Shown here: one piece after another, positions 44,439 through 53,589 of the stretch
Position numbering within the stretch: position 1 is the first letter of the stretch
Layout of the letters: every line of letters begins with the position of its first letter
Origin: G965276675 sp965276675
Lineage (GTDB): Bacteria > Acidobacteriota > Terriglobia > Terriglobales > Acidobacteriaceae
Assembly: GCA_965276675.1 (NCBI GenBank)
Contig: OZ255624.1
Span: forward strand, 4,216,001-4,280,000
Direction of reading: 5' to 3'
Length of the DNA stretch: 64,000 nucleotides
The notes under the pieces: model-generated
Seen by the model: only the letters and a program-made list of their open reading frames with translations
What the model was told of the DNA's origin: nothing
The model's database searches: none
Translations under genes and position numbers: made by a program

Positions 44439-44467
44439 AAAAGGCGTGGCCGCGGCCACGCCCTTTT
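44439..44467. terminator. Bidirectional terminator between ald and the lipoprotein gene
   Basis: A GC-only stem GGCGTGGC with GCCACGCC around CGCG, preceded by AAAA and followed by CTTTT. It works in both directions for the convergent gene pair. Confidence 0.88.
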
Positions 44468-44499
44468 CGCTGCAATATTCGTTTGCTGCTCTACAAAAC

Positions 44500-45312
44500 C
44501 TACCGCAGCGTGACACTGTTCGCGAGACGGAAGGTGATGACGGTCTCAGCCGGCAGCACGATCTGTTTGTTACCAGTCAAAGCGGTACCTGCCGTACCTG
44601 CGCCAGCGCCGGCCAGGCCGCCGATCAGCGCTCCTTTACCGCCGCCCGCCAAGCCGCCGATCAGCGCTCCCAGGCCACCGCCGCCGCCGATAAACGCAGC
44701 GCTCCGCTTGCCTTTGCCTTTTTCCTGGCGGCTGTACTCACTGGTGGTGATGGGAAGCTCCTGGCCGTTAGCGCGAATCGAATTCAAACGGAGCGCCAGA
44801 ACCGCAGCGCCCTTGAAACGGCCACGAGAGTTCGAGCCGGCAATTGTGCCGCTGGCAGCTGCGCCAGAACGGACCACAGTTCGTCCGTTTACCACAATAG
44901 GTGACCGAACCGTGGCATTGAACGGGTCGCCGTCCTTAGCGGTACCAGAGCTGATGGCCTGATCCAGAGCTACGCTGATACGCGTACCCGCCGGAATGGT
45001 ATAGCTGACTGGCCGGGGTGCAGGAGCAGGCGTTGCTTCACTGTAATTTCGCGGGGCCGGTTGGCTTTCCTGCGCGGGCTGTTGGGCCTGCTCTGGCGGG
45101 GGCGTCTGACTGGCTGGCTGGCTACGGCTGTTGTCAGCTTGCCCCTGTGGCGATTGGCTATTTTGAGCCGGTTGCTGATTGTTGTAGCCCTGCTGCTGTT
45201 GCGGCTGCGCGGTTTGCTGCTGGGCCGGCTGATTACTGTGGCAACCCCCGGCAAATAACAGACTCGCGAGGGCGACGGAGAGCAACGATATTGAAACCGG
45301 GGTATATTTCAT
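44500..45312 (-). CDS. Lipoprotein with Gln/Pro-rich linker and glycine-zipper domain
   Basis: A 270-residue lipoprotein. The lipobox is LFAGGC at about residue 24. Residues 25-100 are low-complexity Gln/Pro/Ala, followed by a beta-rich domain (YTIPAGTRISVALDQAISSG) of unknown function, and a Gly-rich hydrophobic run with GGGLGALIGGLAGGGKGALIGGLAGAG from about 205 to 240, which is a glycine zipper. It ends in VITFRLANSVTLR. It probably sits at the outer membrane. Similar proteins are common in Acidobacteriota; the role is unknown. It is divergent from ntrY. Confidence 0.75.
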   Translation of the reverse strand: MKYTPVSISLLSVALASLLFAGGCHSNQPAQQQTAQPQQQQGYNNQQPAQNSQSPQGQADNSRSQPASQTPPPEQAQQPAQESQPAPRNYSEATPAPAPRPVSYTIPAGTRISVALDQAISSGTAKDGDPFNATVRSPIVVNGRTVVRSGAAASGTIAGSNSRGRFKGAAVLALRLNSIRANGQELPITTSEYSRQEKGKGKRSAAFIGGGGGLGALIGGLAGGGKGALIGGLAGAGAGTAGTALTGNKQIVLPAETVITFRLANSVTLR

Positions 45313-45439
45313 GGCGTCTGTGGGATGCTTTTCATTTTACGCGAGTTGTGAAGCTGCACCAACGGAAACGACGGATTACATGCTTCTGTAACCGTCCCTT
45401 ACAATCGGGAGGTTCACTCCCCACTTGAGGAGCTTTATT

Positions 45440-47758
45440 ATGTCCAGGCAACGTAGGGTCACGGTCGGCCTCTTGGCAGGCTTTGTGGTACTCACCCTGC
45501 TTGCGCTTGGCTCGCTGAATGCCTTCAACCTGCACTTTCTTACCCCGAGCGGCACGGGCCAGATCTTCCTCTTCACGGCGTTGTCCGCTCTGATCTTCCT
45601 GCTGCTGGTGGTGCTGCTGGTCCTGCTCTGCCGCAACATCCTGAAGCTGTATGCGGACCAGCGCAGCCGGGTGCTGGGCTCCCGCATCCGGACACGCCTG
45701 CTGGCCGGCGCCCTGATTCTGAGCTTTGCGCCCGCACTGTTCATGTTCCTGTTCAGTTATCTGCTGATGAACCGCTCAATCGACCGCTGGTTTTCGCAGC
45801 CGGTGGCCCAGCTGCGCGAGGATTCGGTGCGCGTCGCGCTGGAGCTCTCTCAGTACGCGGCGCAGAATGCCCGGAACGAGGCGGCGGCGCTGGCTGCCTC
45901 TGGAAGCCTGAATCGCAATCTTGAAGCGCGCAACTCCTCGGCGGTTCTGGCGGAGTTACGCAGGCAGAGTTTGACCCTCGGCGGTGGGTTCGCCATTATC
46001 TACCGGGATGGTGAGGCAACGGCCCAGTTCCAGGTGCCGCCGACGCCCAAGCTCGTTGGGCTTAAGCCGTGGATGGATGAGCGGGCCGAGGAGCGGCTCA
46101 GCAATACAGAATCGCTCCCCACGTTTGTTCTGGCCGTCTCCCGCCGCGCGGACCAGCCGGTGATCGGCATCGACAGCAGTGATTACATCTTAGGAGCGGC
46201 CACTACTGCAAGCGGGCGCATCATCGTAGTCGGCCTGCCCATGCCTGCGGGGCTGAGCAGCACCGTCGCGAACATCCACGCGGGCGCTCGGGACTATTGG
46301 ACTCTTTTCCGCGCACGCAATCGCATCCGCGGCACCTTCTTCCTGCTGATGCTCCTGCTCACGGTGCTTACCTTTTTTGCGAGCAGTTGGCTAGCGCTGT
46401 ATCTCGCGAAGCAGGTCACGCGGCCGGTGGAGGCGCTGGCCGATGCGATGGACGGCATTGCCGCTGGCCACTACAGCCGGCGTGTTGCGGTCGCGCCCAC
46501 CGAAGAGATGGGCAAGCTGGCCGGCTCCTTCAACTCCATGGCAGCCGACCTGGAGGAGAGCCGCGCTCTGGCCGAGAGTTCGACCGCCCAGCTCTCCGAG
46601 GCCAACGGAACCCTCGAACAACGCCGCCGCGAACTCGAGACGATTCTCGAGACAATCCCGAGCGGCGTGGTGACGCTCGATGCCGAGTTGCGCATCCTGC
46701 GAGCAAACCAGGCATTTCTGGACTTAGTGCAGCTGGCCCCCGATAGCTTGAATCACGACAGCCTGACCCATGCTGAGCCCGCGCTTGCCACACTGCCGCT
46801 TGAGCTCCTTTTCCCGGCCGAGATCACCGAAGAGCTGCGCCGGCTGGCACGCCGCAGCCAGCGTATGGGGATCGCCGCGGGGGAGCTTGAGTTCCATGCG
46901 CGCCGGGGTCTTCTCCGCTTCTCTGCCACGTTGGCACTACTGCAGATCAGCCCGGAGCAGCGCGGCTACATTCTGGTCCTGGAAGACGTGACAGAGTCCC
47001 TGCGGGCGCAGCGGCAGGTGGCGTGGAAAGAGGTGGCCCAGCGGATCGCGCACGAGATCAAAAACCCGCTTACGCCGATTTCGCTCTCTGCCGAACGCAT
47101 TCGCAAGCACACCGACCGCCCTACACAGGACTCCCCGGCGGTGATTCGCAAGTGCAGCGATGTGATTCTGGGTTCCGTCGAGACCATGCGGACACTTGTG
47201 GATCAGTTTGCCGTATTAGCGGAGTTTCCGTCGAGCTCCCCCAGACCGGTCGAGCTCGGAACCGTCATCGCGGCCGCGATGCTCCCCTTCTCGGGCCGGC
47301 TCGAGGATATCCACGTGGAGCAGCGGCTCGCACCGAATCTGCCGCTGGTCCTGGCCGATCCGGAGGCGATGAAGCGAGCGCTCGCCAACCTGATCGACAA
47401 CGCGGCTGAGGCGATGCAGAGCAGCCTGCTGCGCCGGCTCACCATCCTCACTGGGCTGAACGAGTCGCGCACCATGGCCGAGATCGTGGTCGCGGACACC
47501 GGCTACGGCATTACCAGCGAAATGCGTGAGCGCCTGTTCCTGCCCTACTTCTCGACCAAGCAGCGCGGTACTGGCCTCGGTCTCGCCATCGCCGCGAAGA
47601 TCGTGCAAGAGCACCAGGGAACGATCCGCGCCGAGCAGAACACGCCTGCCGGCGCGCGCTTCATCATCGAGTTGCCACTGGCAGAGGTGAGCACCGACTC
47701 AGACTCGCCCACATCGGGCCCCGCACCCGAGCATGCCGAGGCGAAGCTGCTGCTATGA
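45440..47758 (+). CDS. ntrY: NtrY-like sensor histidine kinase
   Basis: A 772-residue membrane histidine kinase, the partner of the NtrX gene that follows with a four-base overlap. Two to three N-terminal membrane helices and a periplasmic region lead to a further helix near residue 310. HAMP domain around 325-380 (QVTRPVEALADAMDGIAAG), a PAS-like region, then the phospho-acceptor His in RIAHEIKNPLTP (H538) and the ATP-binding domain with NLIDNAAEAM, DTGYGI and GTGLGLAIA. NtrY senses nitrogen or redox state in Proteobacteria. ATG 45440 was chosen because GAGGAG is seven bases upstream. Confidence 0.9.
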   Translation: MSRQRRVTVGLLAGFVVLTLLALGSLNAFNLHFLTPSGTGQIFLFTALSALIFLLLVVLLVLLCRNILKLYADQRSRVLGSRIRTRLLAGALILSFAPALFMFLFSYLLMNRSIDRWFSQPVAQLREDSVRVALELSQYAAQNARNEAAALAASGSLNRNLEARNSSAVLAELRRQSLTLGGGFAIIYRDGEATAQFQVPPTPKLVGLKPWMDERAEERLSNTESLPTFVLAVSRRADQPVIGIDSSDYILGAATTASGRIIVVGLPMPAGLSSTVANIHAGARDYWTLFRARNRIRGTFFLLMLLLTVLTFFASSWLALYLAKQVTRPVEALADAMDGIAAGHYSRRVAVAPTEEMGKLAGSFNSMAADLEESRALAESSTAQLSEANGTLEQRRRELETILETIPSGVVTLDAELRILRANQAFLDLVQLAPDSLNHDSLTHAEPALATLPLELLFPAEITEELRRLARRSQRMGIAAGELEFHARRGLLRFSATLALLQISPEQRGYILVLEDVTESLRAQRQVAWKEVAQRIAHEIKNPLTPISLSAERIRKHTDRPTQDSPAVIRKCSDVILGSVETMRTLVDQFAVLAEFPSSSPRPVELGTVIAAAMLPFSGRLEDIHVEQRLAPNLPLVLADPEAMKRALANLIDNAAEAMQSSLLRRLTILTGLNESRTMAEIVVADTGYGITSEMRERLFLPYFSTKQRGTGLGLAIAAKIVQEHQGTIRAEQNTPAGARFIIELPLAEVSTDSDSPTSGPAPEHAEAKLLL

Positions 47759-49110
47759 ACCACGTCCTGATTGTCGATGACGAAGCCGAGATCCGCGATT
47801 CACTGGCCGAGATCCTGGCCGAAGAGGGCTACGCCGTCACCACCACGGCCACGGGCAACGAAGCGCTGCTGCTGGTGCGCGACGCCGCGTATGACGTGGT
47901 GCTGCTGGATATCTGGCTGCCCGACCGCGACGGCATGGACGTGCTCGGTGACATACGCACCCTGGAGCCAGAGGCGCGTCCGGAGGTGATCATCATCTCG
48001 GGCCACGGCACCATCGAGACGGCGGTGCGCGCGACCAAGCTTGGCGCGTTCGATTTCCTGGAAAAGCCGCTCTCGATGGAGCGCACACTGATCCTGCTCA
48101 AAAACACGATCGAAGCGCGCCGACTGCGCCGCGCAAACCAGGAGTTCAAGCGGCAGGTAACGCCGCAGATGCCCGTCACCGGCGAGAGCGTCTCCATCAA
48201 AGCGCTGCGCCAGCAGATTCGGCTGATGGCGCCGACCAACGGCCGCGTGCTGATCTTTGGCGAGTCCGGCTCCGGTAAGGAGTTGATCGCGCGTGATATC
48301 CACGAAGCCAGCTTGCGCCGCGATGGTGTGTTTATCGAGTTGAACTGTGCGGCAATCCCCGAAGACCGCATCGAAAGCGCACTCTTTGGTTACCGGCATA
48401 GCGCCGTTCCAGGCGGGCCGCCGGAGATGCGCGGAACGCTCGAACGCGCCGACGGCGGCACTTTGTTTCTGGATGAAGTCGGAGACATGAGCCTGAAGAC
48501 GCAGGCGAAGGTCCTGCGCTCCATGGATGAGCAGCGCTTTACGCCCGTGGGCGCCACGCACACCATCAACGTGGATGTCCGGATTATCGCCGCTACCAAC
48601 AAGAACCTGGAAGACGAGATTGCGAAGGGAAACTTCCGCGAAGATCTTTTCTACAGATTGAATGTCATTCCTTTTTACGTGCCGCCGTTGCGGGAACGGC
48701 GCGAGGATGTTCCGCTGCTGGCGCGCGAATTCTTGAAGGAGTTCGGTCGTGAGTACGGACGGCCGCGCATCGAGATCAGTGACGAAGCGCTGTCCGCGCT
48801 GAAGCAATACCATTGGCCGGGAAATGTGCGCGAACTCAAGAACCTGATCGAGCGCGTCATGATTCTGAACCCGCAGGTGCTGCGCTTCGAGAAGAAGCAC
48901 TTGCCCATGCTGGTGCACCGGGATCCTAGCCGGTCAAGCAGTGACTTCGCCACGCTGCAGGAGGCGCGCGATGCTTATGAGCGTGATTACATCTTGAAGA
49001 AGGTGGATGAGTGCCACGGCAACATGAGTCGCGCTGCAGAGACGCTGGGCATGGACAGGACGCACCTGTATCGCAAGATGAAGACGCTCGGGATCAGCGC
49101 GCGGGAATAG
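47755..49110 (+). CDS. ntrX: NtrX-like response regulator (sigma-54-activator fold, altered GAFTGA)
   Basis: A 451-residue regulator with an N-terminal receiver (phospho-acceptor D52 in LLDIWLPDRDG), an AAA+ domain (GESGSGKE, DGGTLFLDEVGDM) and a C-terminal DNA-binding helix-turn-helix (MSRAAETLGMDRTHLYRKM). In normal bacterial enhancer-binding proteins the loop after LFG reads GAFTGA and contacts sigma-54. Here the alignment gives LFGYRHSAVPGG (about residues 210-222), so the motif is lost. It may therefore regulate without sigma-54, as Rhodobacter capsulatus NtrC does. It overlaps ntrY by four bases. Confidence 0.9.
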   Translation: MNHVLIVDDEAEIRDSLAEILAEEGYAVTTTATGNEALLLVRDAAYDVVLLDIWLPDRDGMDVLGDIRTLEPEARPEVIIISGHGTIETAVRATKLGAFDFLEKPLSMERTLILLKNTIEARRLRRANQEFKRQVTPQMPVTGESVSIKALRQQIRLMAPTNGRVLIFGESGSGKELIARDIHEASLRRDGVFIELNCAAIPEDRIESALFGYRHSAVPGGPPEMRGTLERADGGTLFLDEVGDMSLKTQAKVLRSMDEQRFTPVGATHTINVDVRIIAATNKNLEDEIAKGNFREDLFYRLNVIPFYVPPLRERREDVPLLAREFLKEFGREYGRPRIEISDEALSALKQYHWPGNVRELKNLIERVMILNPQVLRFEKKHLPMLVHRDPSRSSSDFATLQEARDAYERDYILKKVDECHGNMSRAAETLGMDRTHLYRKMKTLGISARE

Positions 49111-49120
49111 GCTTGCCAGT

Positions 49121-49480
49121 ATGGGACGTTTGCTTCAGCTCACGATCATTCCTGTTCTGCTACTCTGTGGCGGCTGCGGTGTGTGCCGGGAGGAGATCCA
49201 GTCCCAGAGCGCTTCACCCGACGGCAAGTGGACGGCGAAGACGACCACACGCGCGTGTACGGGGTCAAGCTCGCAGATGACCGGCGTCTATTTGCAGACG
49301 GCGAATGTGCCGCCGCGGAAGCTGGGCGAGGTGGTCTTTATCGCGAAGAACCAGCATCCGGTGAAGGTGGCGTGGACGAGCGCGACCTCAGTGCTGATTA
49401 CGTGCATGACGTGCGGCAGCGATATGAAGATACACAGGACCGAAGCGCATGGCATTCGCATCGCCTACGACGTGCACTAG
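49121..49480 (+). CDS. Small cysteine-rich lipoprotein
   Basis: A 119-residue exported lipoprotein with a lipobox LCGGC near residues 16-20 and further cysteines at CREE, CTGSS, CMTC. The rest is beta-rich. No family is recognised. The gene follows ntrX by ten bases and its TAG overlaps the era stop on the other strand (CTAG), so the two genes converge with a shared palindrome. The function is unknown. Confidence 0.7.
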   Translation: MGRLLQLTIIPVLLLCGGCGVCREEIQSQSASPDGKWTAKTTTRACTGSSSQMTGVYLQTANVPPRKLGEVVFIAKNQHPVKVAWTSATSVLITCMTCGSDMKIHRTEAHGIRIAYDVH

Positions 49481-50544
49481 GATTGCTCCTCATCTTTCTT
49501 GGCCTGGTCGAGCGAGCGCTCCAGCAATTGCTTGCGCCAGTCCAGCGTCTCGATGAAGCCCTGTGATTCGCGCCAGTTTTCCTGCACGATCACGTGCAGC
49601 TCCAGGAAGACGCGCGTGCCCAGCAGCGATTCGATCTCCTTGCGGGCCGCCGCGCCGATGCTCTTCAACTTCGATCCGCCCTTGCCGATCAGGATCGCCT
49701 TCTGGCCCGTGCGCTCGCAGTAGATGGCCGCGGCGATGCTGGTGACAGGCAGCTTGCCATCGCGGCGCGGTGACGCTTTCGGGTCCGGTTCGTCGTATCG
49801 TTCGATGACGACGGCCGAGGCGTATGGGACCTCCTCGCCGGTCTCCACTAGGATGCGCTCGCGGATCAGCTCCGCTACCAGAAAGCGCTCTGGTTGGTCG
49901 GTGAACTGGTCTTCCGGATAGTAGCGCTGTCCTTCCGGCAGGTGCTTGACCAGATCTTCGACTAGCCGTTCCAGGCCGTCCTTCTTGCGTGCTGAGATCG
50001 GCACAACGGCAGCGAAAGGGTGCAGCGCACTCATGCGGGTAATCAAGGGCAGTAGCTTCTCGCGCTCGATCAGGTCGATCTTGTTGATGATGAGAAAGAC
50101 CGGGCAGTCGAGCTTGCGAATCAGGCTTAGGACAAAGGCGTCCTCGCTGTCGCGATGGCTTTCGTCGCGGCCCGGCTTGCCGCCCTCATTGTGTTCGTGG
50201 ACGTGTTCGGGTCCAGCAATCTCGTCCGGCAACCGGAGTTCGCGCGTGGCATCGAGAATCAGCAGCACAATGTCCCGCTGCTCCAGAGCATCGTAGACCT
50301 CCTGCAGCATGCGGCGGTCGAGCTGCGATCCGGCCTTGTGCACGCCGGGCGTGTCGACAAAGACGATCTGGGCGGCGGACTTTTTGCCCTTCTTGCCCGC
50401 AACTTCCAGAATGCCCTGGATGCGGGTGCGCGTGGTCTGCGGCTTGCTGGTCACGATCGCGACCTTCTCGCCGATCAGCGCGTTCAGCAGCGTGGACTTT
50501 CCGGCATTCGGACGTCCGATGATGGATACAAATCCCGAGCGCAC
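49477..50544 (-). CDS. era: GTPase Era with unusual internal insertion
   Basis: A 355-residue GTPase needed for 16S rRNA maturation and 30S assembly. G1 loop GRPNAGKST (residues 10-18), G3 DTPG, G4 NKID (154-157) and the KH RNA-binding domain (around residue 270, ILIGKGGSKLKSIG) are all intact. About 27 residues rich in His, Glu, Asp and Gly (roughly 107-133, GPEHVHEHNEGGKPGRDESH) are inserted between the G3 and G4 blocks, where usual Era has a short loop; total length is near 300 in most bacteria. Gene order phoH-ybeY-corC-era on this strand is the common one. Confidence 0.94.
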   Translation of the reverse strand: MRSGFVSIIGRPNAGKSTLLNALIGEKVAIVTSKPQTTRTRIQGILEVAGKKGKKSAAQIVFVDTPGVHKAGSQLDRRMLQEVYDALEQRDIVLLILDATRELRLPDEIAGPEHVHEHNEGGKPGRDESHRDSEDAFVLSLIRKLDCPVFLIINKIDLIEREKLLPLITRMSALHPFAAVVPISARKKDGLERLVEDLVKHLPEGQRYYPEDQFTDQPERFLVAELIRERILVETGEEVPYASAVVIERYDEPDPKASPRRDGKLPVTSIAAAIYCERTGQKAILIGKGGSKLKSIGAAARKEIESLLGTRVFLELHVIVQENWRESQGFIETLDWRKQLLERSLDQAKKDEEQS

Positions 50545-50652
50545 GCAAATGCTCCTTCTATGGCTTTCCCTCTGTGGTTTTCCAGGGATGTCTACCTCTT
50601 TGTTGTATCAGTCCGCGATAGGGCAGAGCGAATGCGCTCTCTGGCGGGCAGC

Positions 50653-51942
50653 TTAGACAGCCGTGTCTTCGATCACGGAGACGCGCAGCCGATCGATGCG
50701 GCGGTCGGTGGAGGCCAGCACCTCAAAGCGGGTGCCGCCGGTCACGATGACCTCACCCGTCATCGGAATGCGGCCGGCAACTTCGCTGACCAGGCCGCCG
50801 ACGGTGGTGGCGGCATAGTCCTCGTCGTCGAAGTGATCGTCGCCGACCAGCTCTTCCAGGTCGCCGACTTCGAGACTGCCGGGCACGATCCAGACGCCCT
50901 TGGCCTCCAGAAGCGGCGTATCCACTTCGCTCTCGGTCTCATGCTCGTCAGTGATGGCGCCGACGATCTCCTCCAGCAGGTCTTCGATCGTGACCAGGCC
51001 GGCGACGCCACCGTATTCGTCGATGACAACGCGCATGTGTTGCTTCTCCCGCTGCATCTCGCGCAACAGTTCGTTGACGCGCTTAGTCTCTGGAACAAAG
51101 GCAGCGGGACGCTCGAGGCTGGCGACCGTACGCGATACGGCTTCGTCATCGGTGACCTGCAATAGGTCATGCGAGAAGACGATGCCGGTCACGGTGTCGA
51201 GCGTTCCTTTGTACACCGGCACGCGCGAGTAGGCGTGCTCCCCAATGAGCCCGAGGAAATCTTCAAGAGTGGTCTCGGCTGAGACGGCAAAGACCGCCGG
51301 ACGGGATGTCATGACTTCGCGCACGATCTTGTCGCCAAACTCCACGGCCGAGCGGACCAGATCGCGGTCGCTCTCTTCTAGGATGCCCTCCTCTTCCCCG
51401 GCCTCGATCAGCGCGTCCACTGCTTCAGAGGCATCCTCCTCCTGCTTTTGGGGTGACGGAATCTCGGCGAGCGACGCTATCGAAAGCAGGAAAGCGAGAA
51501 ACATGGTGACCGGCGAGATGAGATAGAAGAGCACGCGCAGGACCCAGCGCAAGCGCACCAGCCACTGCCCCCGCGTGCGGGTGAAAAATATGAACGGCAG
51601 CAGACGGCTAAAGACCACAACTACCAGGACGACGCTGAGCACGGCTTGTGCAATCTCTGAAGTCGTGGGCCTGCCCCAGGCGGTTGCGCGATCAAAGAGC
51701 AGCGCTCCGAAGACCAGGGCGACGCACGCTAGCGAAAGCTGCGCCAGCACCGCCGCTGAGAGTGACGCCATGTCGCGCGAAAAGCCCAGCTTCGGCTCTA
51801 CCGACTGCTCCCAGGAGTCGATGTTGTCCTGGAACTCGCGGGAGAGAAACTTACCCATCTCCGAGTACAGCCGGTCGACATAGCAGGCGAGGGTGTGGAT
51901 CGCGAGCAGCACGACGATGATGACGGCGTAGACGTAGGTCAC
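50653..51942 (-). CDS. CNNM/CorC family divalent-cation membrane protein
   Basis: A 429-residue membrane protein. The N-terminal ~150 residues hold four hydrophobic segments (a DUF21-like domain, here diverged). Two CBS domains follow around residues 200-320 (REVMTSRPAVFAV, YSRVPVYKGTLDTV, then RVVIDEYGGVAGLVTIEDLLEEIVG), and the C-terminal CorC/HlyC domain follows to the end. Such proteins sense nucleotides and take part in magnesium or cobalt efflux. The GTG start at 51942 overlaps the ybeY stop as GTGA, so it is translated together with ybeY. Confidence 0.9.
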   Translation of the reverse strand: MTYVYAVIIVVLLAIHTLACYVDRLYSEMGKFLSREFQDNIDSWEQSVEPKLGFSRDMASLSAAVLAQLSLACVALVFGALLFDRATAWGRPTTSEIAQAVLSVVLVVVVFSRLLPFIFFTRTRGQWLVRLRWVLRVLFYLISPVTMFLAFLLSIASLAEIPSPQKQEEDASEAVDALIEAGEEEGILEESDRDLVRSAVEFGDKIVREVMTSRPAVFAVSAETTLEDFLGLIGEHAYSRVPVYKGTLDTVTGIVFSHDLLQVTDDEAVSRTVASLERPAAFVPETKRVNELLREMQREKQHMRVVIDEYGGVAGLVTIEDLLEEIVGAITDEHETESEVDTPLLEAKGVWIVPGSLEVGDLEELVGDDHFDDEDYAATTVGGLVSEVAGRIPMTGEVIVTGGTRFEVLASTDRRIDRLRVSVIEDTAV

Positions 51943-52505
51943 GTGCGCGCCGCCTTAGCTGGGGCAGGTCTCTGTCTGGGCGGAGAAGCTGCCGTGCTCG
52001 CGCGTGCTTTGCCTTTGGAAGTTGCCGGTGCGGGCTCCGTCCGCTCGACAAGGCTCCGTGGCAAGTTGAGTTTCCGTCGCAGGCTGGCTTCTTTGCGCCG
52101 CATCTGTCCGGTGTCGGACTCGTGATCGAAGCCGGCGAGATGCAGCAGCCCGTGCAGGAGCAGGATCTTTAACTCAATCTCAAGGGGGTGCCCGATCGCC
52201 TCTGCTTGGCGTAACGCTGTCTCGAGAGAGATCGCCAGGTCGCCGGCAGGGAATGCCGCATCGGGAAGCATATCGAGTGCTGCTGGAAAATGCGCCGGAA
52301 ACGAGAGCACGTCGGTTGGCTTGTTCTTGCGCCGGAACTGCAGATTCAGCCGCCGGAGCTCCTCGTCTCCTGAGAGCAGAACAGAGACCGCGCCGGGAAG
52401 CGGGATCAGCTCTTTCGCAGCCGCAACGAAGGCAGCCAGCTCCCGCTTGCGGATGCGGGAGCCTCGCGGAAGCTGCAGGTCTCCTGAAGGCTCGTACACG
52501 ATCAT
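51939..52505 (-). CDS. ybeY: Endoribonuclease YbeY
   Basis: A 188-residue metal-dependent endoribonuclease that matures the 3' end of 16S rRNA and takes part in ribosome quality control. The zinc motif HGLLHLAGFDH is intact, and FRRKNKPTDVLSFP upstream is typical of the family. The C-terminal 40 residues are Ala/Pro/Arg-rich and extend beyond the usual 150-160-residue length. The ATG at 52505 lies 12 bases after a strong hairpin that follows phoH. No clear Shine-Dalgarno is seen. The stop overlaps the corC start. Confidence 0.93.
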   Translation of the reverse strand: MIVYEPSGDLQLPRGSRIRKRELAAFVAAAKELIPLPGAVSVLLSGDEELRRLNLQFRRKNKPTDVLSFPAHFPAALDMLPDAAFPAGDLAISLETALRQAEAIGHPLEIELKILLLHGLLHLAGFDHESDTGQMRRKEASLRRKLNLPRSLVERTEPAPATSKGKARASTAASPPRQRPAPAKAART

Positions 52506-52517
52506 GGTCGGGAAAAC

Positions 52518-52549
52518 AGCAGGGGAGAGCACCCTTGCTCTCCCCTGCT
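52518..52549 (-). terminator. Strong hairpin between phoH and ybeY
   Basis: A perfect 14-bp stem (52518-52531 with 52536-52549), 4-base loop. On the minus strand it is followed by GTTTTCC. It lies 27 bases after the phoH stop and 13 before the ybeY start. It could terminate most phoH transcripts, or regulate or process the ybeY message. Confidence 0.7.
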
Positions 52550-52575
52550 CACTATTGTAGCGGCCGTGTCCAGTT

Positions 52576-53589
52576 CTACTGCGGCTTGGGCGCCGGTTTC
52601 CCTGCTTCACCCGTGGGCGCCCGCAGCGGCAGCTCAGACTGGTTGCGCCCGAAGCCGTCGTATGCCCGAATGATGCGCTGGACCAGATGGTGGCGCACGA
52701 CATCGCCATCTTCGAAGTAGCAGAAGCTGATGCCGTCCACGCCTTTGAGCACATCGATGGCCTCGACCAGCCCCGATTTCCGGGGGTTGGGCAGGTCAAT
52801 CTGCGTAATGTCGCCGGTGATGATCGCCTTTGCGTTATTGCCCAGCCGGGTGAGGAACATCTTCATCTGCTCGCTGGTGGTATTCTGCGCCTCGTCCATA
52901 AGGATGAAAGCGTCGTTAAGCGTGCGGCCACGCATAAAGGCAAGGGGCGCGACTTCAATCACGTTGCGCTCGATCATCTTGTCCACGCGCTCCTGCTCCA
53001 GCAGGTCGTACAGCGCATCGTAGAGCGGCCGGAGATAGGGATCGATCTTCTCCTGCAGGGTGCCGGGGAGAAAGCCGAGGCGCTCGCCTGCTTCGACCGC
53101 CGGACGCACCAGGATGATGCGGCTCACCTTTTTCGCGAGCAGCGCCGCAGCCGCCATGGCCACCGCCAGATAGGTTTTGCCAGTCCCGGCCGGGCCGATG
53201 CCGAAAACCATGTCGCACTGCTCGATGGCCTCCATGTAGCGGCGCTGATTGATGGAGCGCGGCTGGACCATGCGTTTTATGCCGCCGGTCGAGCGCTGCT
53301 TGCCGCTCTCGACCATCCCCTTCAAGGTCACCGATGGATCGGCAGTCACCAGCTTGAGCAGGGCGTTCAGCTCGCCGTTCTGCAGGGTCGTGCCAGACCG
53401 TCGCAACTGTTCATAGTCGCTGAAGATCTTCTCCACGCGCGCCACGCTCTCGTCTGGTCCTTCCACATACAGGGCATCGGACCGTAGGTCGATGCGAACG
53501 CGGAGTTTATCTTCGAGCAGTCTAAGATTTTCGTCGCGGGTCCCGAAGAGGGGCTCAAGGTTGGGCGTGATGTCCAGCGCTTTTTTCAT
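52576..53589 (-). CDS. phoH: PhoH family ATPase
   Basis: A 337-residue cytoplasmic ATPase. The N-terminal ~70 residues form a KH-like small domain (LRVRIDLRSDALYVEG), then the ATPase core with Walker A GPAGTGKTYLAV, PRSINQRRYMEAIEQ before it, and Walker B ILMDEAQNTTSEQM. Members (PhoH, PhoH-like YbeZ) are linked with YbeY in RNA processing. ATG 53589 was used, although TTG 53592 is the first frame codon. It heads the phoH-ybeY-corC-era cluster on this strand. Confidence 0.94.
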   Translation of the reverse strand: MKKALDITPNLEPLFGTRDENLRLLEDKLRVRIDLRSDALYVEGPDESVARVEKIFSDYEQLRRSGTTLQNGELNALLKLVTADPSVTLKGMVESGKQRSTGGIKRMVQPRSINQRRYMEAIEQCDMVFGIGPAGTGKTYLAVAMAAAALLAKKVSRIILVRPAVEAGERLGFLPGTLQEKIDPYLRPLYDALYDLLEQERVDKMIERNVIEVAPLAFMRGRTLNDAFILMDEAQNTTSEQMKMFLTRLGNNAKAIITGDITQIDLPNPRKSGLVEAIDVLKGVDGISFCYFEDGDVVRHHLVQRIIRAYDGFGRNQSELPLRAPTGEAGKPAPKPQ

